A stretch of 64,000 nt of DNA from Yokenella regensburgei ATCC 49455 (GTDB lineage Bacteria; Pseudomonadota; Gammaproteobacteria; Enterobacterales; Enterobacteriaceae). The notes under the pieces were generated by a model that was not told the DNA's origin, ran no database searches, and saw nothing but the letters and a program-made list of their open reading frames with translations. Positions 38,804-47,214 of the stretch are shown in pieces. The position numbers and the translations under genes were made by a program. The DNA is taken from positions 186,001-250,000 of the forward strand of contig NZ_JMPS01000087.1 of NCBI RefSeq assembly GCF_000735455.1, given 5' to 3'. Within the stretch, counting starts at the first letter, position 1; each line of letters begins with the position of its first letter.

Positions 38804-39504
38804 CGACGGTTGCCGAGAATACGCAGCATCATCAGGAACAGGTTGATGAAGTCGAGGTACAGCGTGAGGGCACCGAGTATGGCGTACTTGCGCAGATTAC
38901 CGCTGTCACGGGTATCGATTTGCTCACCGATGTTTTTAAGTTTTTGGGTGTCATACGCCGTGAGGCCTACGAACACAAGCACCCCGATATAGGTCACCGC
39001 CCACATCAGCGCTTCACTCTTCAGCCAGAGGTTGACGAGCGATGCCAGAACAATCCCGATAAGCGCCATAAACAGCATACTACCTAAGCCACTGAGGTCA
39101 CGCTTAGTGGTGTAACCATAGAGGCTCATCACGCCAAACATCCCGCCGGTCACCACGAAAGTACTGGCGATAGAGGAGTAGGTGTAAACGATAAATATGC
39201 TGGAGAGCGTTAGTCCGGTCAGCGCCGAATAGAGCATGAACAGGGTCGTCGCCATTCCGGCGCTCAGACGCTGCACCATGCCGGAGAGCACAAACACCAG
39301 CGCCAGTTGGGCGATAATCAGCCCGAAGAAGGTGATTTTGCTGGAGAAGATAAACATCATCAGCGACGGCGTGTTGGCCGCATACCAGGCGATAAACGCC
39401 GTCAGCAGCAGACCGCAGGTCATCCAGCCGTACACCTGCGCCATATAGGTTTGCAAACCCGTACGCGCCTGTACGATAGAATCGGAACGCGGGAATCGAT
39501 CCAT
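38800..39504 (-). CDS. ybhL: BAX-inhibitor-1 family membrane protein YbhL
   Basis: 234 residues, seven hydrophobic helices, matching E. coli YbhL over its length (MDRFPRSDSIVQ at the start, YDTQKLKNIGEQIDTRD near the end). Members are pH-dependent calcium leak channels; the role in this species is unknown. TGAGG precedes the ATG at 39504; the frame extends to 39549 without a site. Its stop overlaps that of clsB in CTAG. Confidence 0.93.
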   Translation of the reverse strand: MDRFPRSDSIVQARTGLQTYMAQVYGWMTCGLLLTAFIAWYAANTPSLMMFIFSSKITFFGLIIAQLALVFVLSGMVQRLSAGMATTLFMLYSALTGLTLSSIFIVYTYSSIASTFVVTGGMFGVMSLYGYTTKRDLSGLGSMLFMALIGIVLASLVNLWLKSEALMWAVTYIGVLVFVGLTAYDTQKLKNIGEQIDTRDSGNLRKYAILGALTLYLDFINLFLMMLRILGNRR

Positions 39505-39583
39505 GATACTAACCTCAGAAATGTAATGTGTGTGTTGTAAGACTAACACATCCTGGAATGACCGCGAATGTCCCGGAACCGAC

Positions 39584-40036
39584 TTACCAGCGGCTGGCCG
39601 CCGCTTTGTCGCTGTCGCGTGATTCCACCCAGCGATCGCCTTCTGGCGTAGCTTCCCGTTTCCAGAACGGTGCCTGCGTTTTCAGGTAGTCCATAATGAA
39701 CTCGCCGGCGGCAAACGCACTACCGCGATGGACGCTGGTCACGCCAACAAAGACTATCTCTTCGCCCGGCCACATTTCACCAATGCGGTGAATGACCGTG
39801 ACACGTCCGAGCGGCCAGCGCTCCCGTGCCTGCACAACAATATCGGTCAGTGATTTTTCGGTCATCCCCGGGTAGTGCTCAAGGGTCAGCGCCTTAACGC
39901 TGTCGCCGAGATTATGGTTGCGTACTTTGCCAGTGAAGGTCACTACCGCGCCGTCTTCGTCGCGTTCGGCAAGCCATTGATACTCGTCACCGACGCTAAA
40001 GCGCGCCGTTTCAACACGAATTCGCGTCTCGCTCAT
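39584..40036 (-). CDS. moaE: Molybdopterin synthase large subunit MoaE
   Basis: 150 residues. With MoaD thiocarboxylate it converts cyclic pyranopterin monophosphate to molybdopterin. The conserved GKVRNHNLGDSV, the HRIGEMWPGEEIVFVGVTS segment and the Lys-rich active site (MDYLKTQAPFWKRE) are present. Last gene of moaABCDE, one base after moaD. Confidence 0.96.
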   Translation of the reverse strand: MSETRIRVETARFSVGDEYQWLAERDEDGAVVTFTGKVRNHNLGDSVKALTLEHYPGMTEKSLTDIVVQARERWPLGRVTVIHRIGEMWPGEEIVFVGVTSVHRGSAFAAGEFIMDYLKTQAPFWKREATPEGDRWVESRDSDKAAASRW

Positions 40037-40037
40037 C

Positions 40038-40283
40038 TTAGCCTCCCGTCACCGGCGGAAAGAACGCCACTTCATCACCGGACGCCAGCGGATGGTTGAA
40101 ATCGACCAGCGTCTGATTCACCGCCGCCAGCAGCTTTCCCTCTTCCAGTGCTAATGCCCAGCGATCGCTTTGGGCAGCCAGATGCTTGCGCACCGCTTCA
40201 ACGGTGGTAAAAGGGGCATCCAGCGTCAGGCTGTCTGTCCCGACCAGCTCACGGACTTGTGCAAAAAATAGGATTTTAATCAT
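40038..40283 (-). CDS. moaD: Molybdopterin synthase sulfur carrier MoaD
   Basis: 81 residues with the ubiquitin-like fold and the essential C-terminal Gly-Gly (FFPPVTGG) that MoeB activates as a thiocarboxylate. It overlaps moaC by eight bases. Confidence 0.96.
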   Translation of the reverse strand: MIKILFFAQVRELVGTDSLTLDAPFTTVEAVRKHLAAQSDRWALALEEGKLLAAVNQTLVDFNHPLASGDEVAFFPPVTGG

Positions 40284-40761
40284 CAGTTTCTACCCTGAAA
40301 TCACCTGACTTACCGCCGCTTTTCGCCAGCAGGCGAACCGGCCCGATAACCATGTCCTTCTGTACCGCTTTGCACATGTCGTAAATGGTCAGCGCCGCGA
40401 CGGAGGCCGCCGTCAGCGCTTCCATTTCCACGCCGGTTTTCCCGGTAAGGCGGCACAGCGTCTCTACGCGTACCCGGTTATGCTCCGGCTGCGCCTGCAG
40501 ATTCACTTCGACTTTGCTGAGCATCAGCGGGTGACACAGCGGAATGAGGTCCCAGGTGCGCTTCGCTGCCTGGATCCCGGCAATACGCGCGGTAGCAAAG
40601 ACGTCGCCCTTGTGGTGGCTACCGTCAATAATCATGGCGAGCGTTTCGGGTTGCATGGTGATAAAAGCCTCGGCGCGCGCTTCGCGAACGGTTTCGGCTT
40701 TGGCAGAGACATCCACCATATGCGCTTCACCGGCGGCATTAATATGGGTCAGTTGTGACAT
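40276..40761 (-). CDS. moaC: Cyclic pyranopterin monophosphate synthase MoaC
   Basis: 161 residues. Acts after MoaA to form cyclic pyranopterin monophosphate. The active-site loops [15 protein letters not shown] and [21 protein letters not shown] (in two parts) and the end KSGGKSGDF are conserved. It starts three bases after moaB. Confidence 0.96.
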   Translation of the reverse strand: MSQLTHINAAGEAHMVDVSAKAETVREARAEAFITMQPETLAMIIDGSHHKGDVFATARIAGIQAAKRTWDLIPLCHPLMLSKVEVNLQAQPEHNRVRVETLCRLTGKTGVEMEALTAASVAALTIYDMCKAVQKDMVIGPVRLLAKSGGKSGDFRVETDD

Positions 40762-40764
40762 CGC

Positions 40765-41277
40765 TTACTTCTTCAAATGAGGATGAAAGTTACACGGACG
40801 CGTACGGGCATCCAGCTGCGGGGCAATAATGTTTTCCCAGGCAGTAGCGCAGGCTTTGGTGGAGCCCGGCATGGCGAAAATCAGCGTTTTGTTGGCAATA
40901 CCGGCCACAGCGCGGGACTGCAGCGTCGAGGTGCCAATCTCCTCGAAAGAGAGCATACGGAACACTTCACCAAAGCCTTCAATCTCACGATCGAACAGCG
41001 GCAACAGCGCTTCCGGCGCCTGATCGCCATCGGTCAATCCGGTTCCACCGTTGATAAGCACCACCTGGACATCGTCGCGGGCAATCCACGCCGACACCTG
41101 GGCACGAATGGCGTAGCGATTCTCTTTGACGATGGCTTTATCGACGACCTGATGCCCGGCTTCAAGCGCGGCATCACGCAGGAAATGCCCGGAAGTGTCA
41201 TCCTCTTCACCACGACGGCTGGAAACGGTAAGTACGGCAATACGTGCCGGAATAAATTCAGCGCTAACCTGACTCAT
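40765..41277 (-). CDS. moaB: MoaB, MogA-like molybdopterin protein
   Basis: 170 residues with the MogA/MoaB fold (GGTGLTDGDQAPEALLPL, AMPGSTKAC). Its role in E. coli is unclear, as MogA does the adenylylation. Two adjacent ATGs (41280 and 41277) follow AGGAG; the second has better spacing and gives the E. coli length. It begins 37 bases after moaA. Confidence 0.94.
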   Translation of the reverse strand: MSQVSAEFIPARIAVLTVSSRRGEEDDTSGHFLRDAALEAGHQVVDKAIVKENRYAIRAQVSAWIARDDVQVVLINGGTGLTDGDQAPEALLPLFDREIEGFGEVFRMLSFEEIGTSTLQSRAVAGIANKTLIFAMPGSTKACATAWENIIAPQLDARTRPCNFHPHLKK

Positions 41278-41314
41278 CATTGCTCCTGTGTAGCAGAAAT
41301 ACGATTACCCGCCG

Positions 41315-42301
41315 TTACCCGCCTATGTAGGAAAGATTCTGGGTAATCCCGGTATTGCCCTGATGAAGGAAGTGGGTCTGTTTTTTCGTGGCCAGCGCAT
41401 CAGCAATACGCATTTCCAGCGCCTGCTGCTGCTCATCTTCCGCCAGTAAATCGCGAAGATCGACCCCGCCATCACCGAACAGGCACAGATGCAGTTTCCC
41501 CACAGAGGAGACGCGCAGACGGTTGCAGCTGGCGCAGAAATCTTTCTCATACGGCATGATTAAGCCGATCTCCCCTTCGTAATCGGGGTGACAAAAGACC
41601 TGCGCCGGGCCGTCGCTACGCTGACGGATCTGGTGGATCCAGCCGCGTCTTAGCAGCTCGTCGCGTAGCACCATGCCGGAGATGTGGTGTTTGCGGAACA
41701 GCTCGCTGCCCTCACCGGTTTCCATCAGTTCAATAAATCGCAGTTGAATGCGGCGCGGTTTGATCCACGCCAGAAAGGTGTCGAGCTGATGATGATTCAC
41801 GTCGCGCATCAGCACGGTATTGACCTTCACTTTGTCAAAGCCGGCGGCAAAGGCAGCATCTATACCGTCCATTACCTGCTGAAACTTATCCTGCCCGGTA
41901 ATCGCATGAAACTGACGCGCATCGAGGGAATCGACGCTCACGTTCACCGCCGTCAGGCCGGCATCACGCCAGTTTTGCGCATCGCGCGCCAGACGGTAGC
42001 CGTTGGTGGTGACCGCAATTTGGCGGATAGCTTCATTTTCACGAACGGCGGCGATGATGTCGGTAAAATCACGACGCAGCGACGGCTCACCGCCGGTGAG
42101 ACGCACTTTTTCGGTGCCAAGAGAGGAAAATGCGCGGGTGACGCGACGCACTTCATCGACCGTCAAAAAACCGTTGTTGCTGATACCGCTCGGCTTATAG
42201 CCGTTCGGCAAACAGTAGGTGCAACGGAAGTTACACACATCGGTAATCGACAGACGCAGATAGAAAAACTTGCGCGCGAATGCATCAGTTAATTGAGCCA
42301 T
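41315..42301 (-). CDS. moaA: GTP 3',8-cyclase MoaA
   Basis: 328 residues. Radical-SAM enzyme for the first step of molybdopterin synthesis. The SAM cluster is Cys23, Cys27, Cys30 (VCNFRCTYC); a second cluster uses CASCNR and a later Cys. The end SYIGG carries the Gly-Gly needed for activity. The frame continues to 42364, but that part is the riboswitch RNA; GGAAAGG before the ATG at 42301 fixes the start. First gene of moaABCDE. Confidence 0.96.
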   Translation of the reverse strand: MAQLTDAFARKFFYLRLSITDVCNFRCTYCLPNGYKPSGISNNGFLTVDEVRRVTRAFSSLGTEKVRLTGGEPSLRRDFTDIIAAVRENEAIRQIAVTTNGYRLARDAQNWRDAGLTAVNVSVDSLDARQFHAITGQDKFQQVMDGIDAAFAAGFDKVKVNTVLMRDVNHHQLDTFLAWIKPRRIQLRFIELMETGEGSELFRKHHISGMVLRDELLRRGWIHQIRQRSDGPAQVFCHPDYEGEIGLIMPYEKDFCASCNRLRVSSVGKLHLCLFGDGGVDLRDLLAEDEQQQALEMRIADALATKKQTHFLHQGNTGITQNLSYIGG

Positions 42302-42304
42302 GTA

Positions 42305-42410
42305 CACCTTTCCAAATACGGGAGGCACAGTTATTTCTTCCTGTACCCTGGTGGCTGTTGCCACGGCCGGAGCGCCATATCGTGTGACTTAGGCGCAAGG
42401 GCTAGAGTGT
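42305..42410 (-). promoter_or_regulatory. Moco riboswitch (leader of moaA)
   Basis: On the minus strand the leader reads ACTCTAGCC, then GGCGCTCCGGCCGTGGCAAC, GCCACCAGGG, GGAAGAAATAACT and CCTCCCGTATTTGGAAAGG, nearly base for base the E. coli moa Moco RNA motif including the helix that covers the ribosome site. It senses molybdenum cofactor and lowers moaA translation. Confidence 0.85.
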
Positions 42411-42484
42411 TTTTTTCTTAGCAATGCACTAAGACTGGTATGCCGATAGTAGCCTGAAATGAAGGCTTTCGCCAATTTCAGCAA

Positions 42485-42508
42485 CGCTATATAATCTTGT
42501 ATATAGCG
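42485..42508. promoter_or_regulatory. ModE-like palindrome upstream of moaA
   Basis: CGCTATATA (42485-42493) and TATATAGCG (42500-42508), perfect inverted arms with 6 bases between, the form bound by the molybdate-responsive ModE. It lies about 75 bases upstream of the riboswitch, where ModE activates moa in E. coli. Confidence 0.75.
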
Positions 42509-42648
42509 ACACGATCGTGCATTTTCGATCCAGAATACGCAAAAATCATACTTTTGCTTTGATATGGGTCATTTTACGCCAGTTGGAGTGTCGTCTTTTA
42601 GGGGTAGATCGAGTATTTTAAGCGGCTTAACTGATTGAAGGAATTTGT

Positions 42649-43557
42649 ATGCGCAATCGCACTCTTGCGGATCTCGACCGGGTTGTGGCACTGGGCGGTG
42701 GTCATGGGCTGGGACGGGTTATGTCGTCGCTCTCGTCGCTTGGCTCCCGGCTTACCGGTATTGTCACCACCACCGATAACGGCGGATCCACAGGACGAAT
42801 CCGACGCTCCGAAGGCGGTATCGCCTGGGGCGACATGCGCAACTGTCTTAATCAGCTAATCACTGAACCAAGCGTTGCTTCGGCGATGTTTGAGTACCGT
42901 TTTAGCGGTAATGGCGAACTTTCCGGGCATAACCTCGGAAATCTGATGTTAAAGGCGCTGGATCACCTGAGTATCCGCCCTCTCGAGGCCATTAATTTAA
43001 TCAGAAACCTCCTTAAAGTAGACGCTTCGTTAATCCCGATGTCGGAATCACCGGTCGACCTGATGGCTATCGACCACGAGGGCCATGAAATCTACGGTGA
43101 AGTGAATATTGACCAGCTCTTAACGCCACCAAAGGAGCTGCTGTTGTCGCCGAACGTCAGCGCCACCCGTGAAGCGGTACAGGCCATCGCCGAAGCCGAT
43201 CTTATCCTGATTGGCCCGGGAAGTTTCTACACCAGCCTGATGCCGATTCTGCTGGTCGAAGAAATGGCTCAGGCGCTGCGCCGAACGCCCGCCCCCATGG
43301 TCTATATCGGTAACCTTGGGCGCGAGCTGAGCCCGGCTGCCGCCAGCCTGACACTTACCGATAAGCTTTCACTTATGGAGCACTACGTCGGGCGTAAAAT
43401 CATCGATGCGCTGGTCGTGGGACCAAAGGTCGATACCCGCGACATCAGCGACCGTATCGTCATCCAGGAAGTGCTCGAAGCCAGTGATATTCCCTACCGT
43501 CATGACCGTGAGCTGCTGCATATCGCGCTGGAAAAGGCGGTCCAGGCGCTGGGCTAA
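42649..43557 (+). CDS. ybhK: YvcK/CofD-family protein YbhK
   Basis: 302 residues, as in E. coli YbhK. The nucleotide-binding start [29 protein letters not shown] and [16 protein letters not shown] mark the YvcK group, which binds UDP-sugars in Gram-positives and influences carbon metabolism and cell shape. The enzymatic role is unknown. GAAGGAA precedes the ATG. Divergent from moaA. Confidence 0.93.
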   Translation: MRNRTLADLDRVVALGGGHGLGRVMSSLSSLGSRLTGIVTTTDNGGSTGRIRRSEGGIAWGDMRNCLNQLITEPSVASAMFEYRFSGNGELSGHNLGNLMLKALDHLSIRPLEAINLIRNLLKVDASLIPMSESPVDLMAIDHEGHEIYGEVNIDQLLTPPKELLLSPNVSATREAVQAIAEADLILIGPGSFYTSLMPILLVEEMAQALRRTPAPMVYIGNLGRELSPAAASLTLTDKLSLMEHYVGRKIIDALVVGPKVDTRDISDRIVIQEVLEASDIPYRHDRELLHIALEKAVQALG

Positions 43558-43577
43558 GCCCGCGAAATGATTAAAAT

Positions 43578-43594
43578 CTTAAGGTTGTCTTAAA
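43578..43594 (+). promoter_or_regulatory. PmrA box of eptA
   Basis: CTTAAG-GTTGT-CTTAAA fits the PmrA consensus YTTAAK-N5-YTTAAK with one change. It ends 45 bases before the eptA ATG. Confidence 0.8.
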
Positions 43595-43639
43595 AAACCG
43601 CTGGCACTATGGCGCGATTATTTTTAGCGGATCCTGGTC

Positions 43640-45280
43640 ATGCGTTTATTTTCACGCCGCCCACGCCTTGGGCGGATTGCTTATCTCGTGCTGTTTGCAC
43701 TGTACATTGCGCTGTTTCTTAACGTCGCCTTTTACCAGCAGGCCTTCTCCGAGCTTCCGGTCAATAATCTGCGTAACGCCCTGGTCTTTCTGACCATGCC
43801 GGTGGTGCTGTTCTGCATTATCAATATTCTGGTCACGCTGGCCTCATTTTTATATCTCGACCGGGTACTGATTACGCTCTTTATCCTGGTCAGCGCCGCC
43901 GCACAATATTTCATCCTGACCTTTGGGGTGATTATTGACCGCTCGATGATCACCAACATTCTTGATACCACGCCGGCAGAAAGCTATGCGCTGATGTCGA
44001 CGAAAATGGTGCTGACGCTGCTGCTATCGGGTTTACTGGCGATCGTTATCGCATGGTGGATTAAGATAACCCGCCCAACGCACGCCTGGCGCGGCATTAT
44101 TACCCGCGCTATCAGCATTACGCTTTCGGCACTGGCAATCGTGCTTGTCGCCCTGCTGTTTTATAAAGACTATGCCTCGCTGTTTCGTAACAACAAAGAG
44201 CTGGTAAAAGCACTGAACCCGTCGAACAGCATTGTGGCCGTCAACTCGTGGTATTCCCACCACCAGATGGATAACCTGCCGCTGGTGAAAATTGGCGAAG
44301 ATGCAACCCTTATCCCGGAAGCACAGAAGCATTCGCGCAAAAACCTGACCATTCTTATCGTCGGTGAAACCTCGCGCGCAGCAAACTTCTCGCTTGGCGG
44401 TTATGCACGTGAAACCAACCCACGGCTGGCAAAAGATGACGTGGTGTATTTCCCGAACACCGCTTCCTGCGGCACAGCCACCGCGGTTTCAGTGCCCTGT
44501 ATGTTCTCTAATATGTCGCGCGAGAATTACGACGAAACGCTGGCTCACCATCAGGAAGGTCTGTTGGATATTCTTCAGCGTGCAGGCATTCAGGTGCTGT
44601 GGAATGAAAATGACGGCGGCTGCAAAGGTGCCTGCGACCGCGTACCGCATCAGGACATTACCGCGTTAAATCTCACGGGCGAATGTATTGCCGGTGAATG
44701 CAAAGACGACGTGCTGTTTAATAATCTCGATAAATACATCGACGGTCTGCAGCAGGACGGTATTATTGTGCTGCATACCATCGGCAGCCACGGCCCGACC
44801 TATTACAATCGCTATCAGCCAGAATTCCGTAAATTCACGCCAACCTGTGATACTAACGAAATTCAGACCTGTACCCAGGAACAGCTCGTCAATACTTACG
44901 ATAATACGATTCTGTACGTCGATTATATTGTTGATAAAGCGATTAATCTGTTGAAATCAAAGCAGGAAAACTTCACCACCAGCCTGGTCTATCTCTCCGA
45001 TCACGGTGAATCGCTGGGTGAAAATGGCGTTTATCTGCACGGTCTGCCTTATTCCATCGCACCGGAAACCCAAAAACACGTACCGATGCTGCTGTGGCTT
45101 TCCGACGATTATCAAAAACGTTATGACATTAATTATTCGTGCCTGCAGAAACAGGCCGCAACACATCCATATGCCCAGGATAATCTGTTCTCAACGATGT
45201 TAGGTATAATGAGAGTGAATACCCAAGAATATCAGGCTGCGGACGATATTCTGGCGCAATGTAGAGGAGAAAGCCGGTGA
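43640..45280 (+). CDS. eptA: Lipid A phosphoethanolamine transferase EptA
   Basis: 546 residues: five N-terminal helices (about 12-175) and a periplasmic sulfatase-fold domain. Catalytic signs are Glu243 in [10 protein letters not shown], Thr279 in SCGTATA as phosphoethanolamine acceptor, Cys pairs for disulfides, and [13 protein letters not shown]. It adds phosphoethanolamine to lipid A phosphates, which lowers surface charge and polymyxin binding. Its TGA overlaps the pmrA GTG. This is the EptA/PmrC of the pmrCAB operon; in E. coli that operon is at 93 min, far from uvrB. Confidence 0.92.
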   Translation: MRLFSRRPRLGRIAYLVLFALYIALFLNVAFYQQAFSELPVNNLRNALVFLTMPVVLFCIINILVTLASFLYLDRVLITLFILVSAAAQYFILTFGVIIDRSMITNILDTTPAESYALMSTKMVLTLLLSGLLAIVIAWWIKITRPTHAWRGIITRAISITLSALAIVLVALLFYKDYASLFRNNKELVKALNPSNSIVAVNSWYSHHQMDNLPLVKIGEDATLIPEAQKHSRKNLTILIVGETSRAANFSLGGYARETNPRLAKDDVVYFPNTASCGTATAVSVPCMFSNMSRENYDETLAHHQEGLLDILQRAGIQVLWNENDGGCKGACDRVPHQDITALNLTGECIAGECKDDVLFNNLDKYIDGLQQDGIIVLHTIGSHGPTYYNRYQPEFRKFTPTCDTNEIQTCTQEQLVNTYDNTILYVDYIVDKAINLLKSKQENFTTSLVYLSDHGESLGENGVYLHGLPYSIAPETQKHVPMLLWLSDDYQKRYDINYSCLQKQAATHPYAQDNLFSTMLGIMRVNTQEYQAADDILAQCRGESR

Positions 45281-45948
45281 AAATTCTGGTCATTGAAGAC
45301 GATGAGCTGCTGTTACAAGGGTTGATTCTGGCAATTCAGAGCGAAGGATATGCCTGTGATGGCGTCTCCACAGCCCATGAAGCGGCGTTGTCCATCGCCG
45401 GGGGACACTACAGCCTGATAGTGCTCGACCTTGGCCTGCCGGACGAAGATGGCCTGCATTTCCTGGCCCGCCTGCGCCGGGAGAAATTCACCCAACCGGT
45501 ACTTATCCTTACCGCTCGCGACACCATCAGCGATCGCATTGCCGGGCTGGATACCGGAGCCGACGACTACCTGGTGAAGCCGTTTGCGCTGGAAGAGCTC
45601 AACGCCCGCATTCGCGCCCTGCTCCGCCGTCACCACAATCAGGGCGACAGCGAGGTGAAAATTGACAACCTGCGCCTCAACGTCACCCGTCGCCAGGTGT
45701 GGCTGGATGAATCGCAGCTCGATCTGACGCCAAAAGAGTTCGCTCTGCTGTCGCGCCTGATGCTGAAAGCGGGCAGCCCGGTGCACCGTGAAATCCTCTA
45801 TAACGACATTTATAGCTGGGACAACGAACCGGCAACCAATACCCTTGAAGTGCACATTCATAATTTACGCGACAAAGTCGGTAAATCGCGGATCCGCACC
45901 GTCAGAGGCTTTGGCTACATGCTGGTTGAAAACGCAGGGGTAGAATAA
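45277..45948 (+). CDS. pmrA: Response regulator PmrA (BasR)
   Basis: 223 residues: a receiver domain with phospho-acceptor Asp51 ([13 protein letters not shown]) and an OmpR-type winged helix ([25 protein letters not shown]). It matches E. coli BasR closely. It activates genes for lipid A modification under high Fe(III), Al(III), mild acid or polymyxin. Starts with GTG overlapping eptA; GAGGAGA lies upstream. PmrA-like boxes are found at 43578 and 47169. Confidence 0.93.
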   Translation: MKILVIEDDELLLQGLILAIQSEGYACDGVSTAHEAALSIAGGHYSLIVLDLGLPDEDGLHFLARLRREKFTQPVLILTARDTISDRIAGLDTGADDYLVKPFALEELNARIRALLRRHHNQGDSEVKIDNLRLNVTRRQVWLDESQLDLTPKEFALLSRLMLKAGSPVHREILYNDIYSWDNEPATNTLEVHIHNLRDKVGKSRIRTVRGFGYMLVENAGVE

Positions 45949-45952
45949 ACGG

Positions 45953-47032
45953 ATGGCGCTGTTCTCAGTTCAGTCATGGACCATGCGTACCCGCCTGCTG
46001 CTGACCATTGGCGCGGTACTGATTGTGTGTCAGCTCATCAGCGTTTTCTGGCTGTGGCACGAAAGCGAAGAGCAGGTCCAGCTGCTGGTGCAAAGCGCCA
46101 TTGACGGGCACAACAACCGCAAACACATTCAGCATGAAGTGCGCGAGGCGGTAGCAAGCCTGCTTATCCCGAGCCTGCTGATTGTCGGGCTGGCGCTGTT
46201 TATTTGCGTTCAGGCCGTCAAACGCATCACCCGCCCGCTCTCTGACCTGCAAAAAGAGCTGGAAACCCGTACCCCTGACAACCTGCAGCCCATCATCATT
46301 GAGAACAACGTGAGTGAAGTGGAGGCGGTCACCAACGCTATCAACCAGCTGGTGTCGCGTTTGACGCTGACGCTCGACCGTGAGCGCCTCTTTACCGCCG
46401 ACGTCGCCCACGAGCTGCGCACTCCGCTTGCGGGACTGCGTCTGCATCTGGAGCTGATGGCAAAAAACCATGCTATTAAGGTCACGCCGCTGCTGCAACG
46501 CCTGGATCAGATGACGGAGAGCATCTCTCAGCTCCTGCAGCTGGCACGCGTTGGGCAATCATTTTCGGCCGGTAGTTACCAGACGGTGAATTTAGTCACC
46601 GATGTGGTAGAGCCAGAGCAGGACGAACTGGAGCGCGTGCTCGCACTGCGCAAGCAAAGATTGCAGATAGTCACCACGCCACGCAGTGCGACGCTAAAAG
46701 GCGACGCGACGCTGGTGCGGGTGCTGTTACGCAATCTGGTGGAAAACGCCCATCGCTACAGCCCGGAAGGATCGCTCATTACGCTGACCATTGATTATGA
46801 AGCGGGTGCGGTGCTGGTTGTTGAAGATGAAGGGCCAGGCATTGATGAAGCCAAGAGCGGTGAACTCAGCAAAGCCTTCGTGCGTATGGATAGCCGCTTT
46901 GGTGGAATTGGTCTTGGATTAAGTATTGTTTCACGTATTGCGCAGCTGCATGATGCGAAGTTCTTCCTGACCAACCGCAGGCCTGGTCCGGGTGCCCGGG
47001 CGTGGGTGCGGTTCCCCCCGCTGAGCCGTTGA
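45953..47032 (+). CDS. pmrB: Sensor kinase PmrB (BasS)
   Basis: 359 residues: TM1 (about 14-36), a short periplasmic loop (37-70), TM2 (71-89), HAMP, a His-kinase core with His153 in VAHELRTPLAG, and an ATPase domain with NLVENAHRYSP and GIGLGLSIV. The loop keeps the metal-sensing pattern ExxE (EVRE, 62-65). The start lies four bases after pmrA. It ends three bases before the start of the neighbouring stop codon of a convergent small gene. Confidence 0.93.
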   Translation: MALFSVQSWTMRTRLLLTIGAVLIVCQLISVFWLWHESEEQVQLLVQSAIDGHNNRKHIQHEVREAVASLLIPSLLIVGLALFICVQAVKRITRPLSDLQKELETRTPDNLQPIIIENNVSEVEAVTNAINQLVSRLTLTLDRERLFTADVAHELRTPLAGLRLHLELMAKNHAIKVTPLLQRLDQMTESISQLLQLARVGQSFSAGSYQTVNLVTDVVEPEQDELERVLALRKQRLQIVTTPRSATLKGDATLVRVLLRNLVENAHRYSPEGSLITLTIDYEAGAVLVVEDEGPGIDEAKSGELSKAFVRMDSRFGGIGLGLSIVSRIAQLHDAKFFLTNRRPGPGARAWVRFPPLSR

Positions 47033-47125
47033 TTAGAAAGTCTGCATCCAGTTAACGCTGAAGCCAGCAATAATCGACAGCGCCAGCAGCAGGACAAAAA
47101 GCTCACGGATTTGGGTTAATTTCAT
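47033..47125 (-). CDS. 30-aa membrane peptide, PmrR-like candidate
   Basis: Thirty residues: MKLTQIRELF, then a hydrophobic segment VLLLALSIIAGFSV, ending NWMQTF, so one transmembrane helix with a basic N-terminus and an aromatic end. GGAGAG lies six bases before the ATG. Its stop directly abuts the pmrB stop. A PmrA-like box is 43 bases upstream of the start codon. As I recall, E. coli and Salmonella have PmrR, a PmrA-activated peptide of about 30 residues that inhibits LpxT, beside basS; the sequence here differs but size, topology, place and control agree. The assignment is inference. Confidence 0.6.
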   Translation of the reverse strand: MKLTQIRELFVLLLALSIIAGFSVNWMQTF

Positions 47126-47128
47126 GGC

Positions 47129-47156
47129 AACTCTCCACATCGTTATGCGGAGAGTT
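47129..47156 (-). promoter_or_regulatory. Leader hairpin covering the peptide's ribosome site
   Basis: AACTCTCC and GGAGAGTT are perfect 8-bp arms 12 bases apart. On the minus strand the second arm contains the GGAGAG ribosome site of the 30-aa gene, so folding would hide it. Confidence 0.5.
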
Positions 47157-47168
47157 TCCGTGAAAAAG

Positions 47169-47185
47169 ATTAAGCAAACATTAAT
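47169..47185 (-). promoter_or_regulatory. PmrA-like box of the 30-aa gene
   Basis: On the minus strand ATTAAT-GTTTG-CTTAAT fits YTTAAK-N5-YTTAAK except for the first base. No good -10 follows. Confidence 0.6.
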
Positions 47186-47214
47186 TTTTGTGTCTGTCTG
47201 AATCAGCCAGACAA

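Noticed and set aside
42302-42364. 21-residue N-terminal extension of MoaA
   Set aside because: This sequence is the Moco riboswitch; the ribosome site lies directly before the ATG at 42301.
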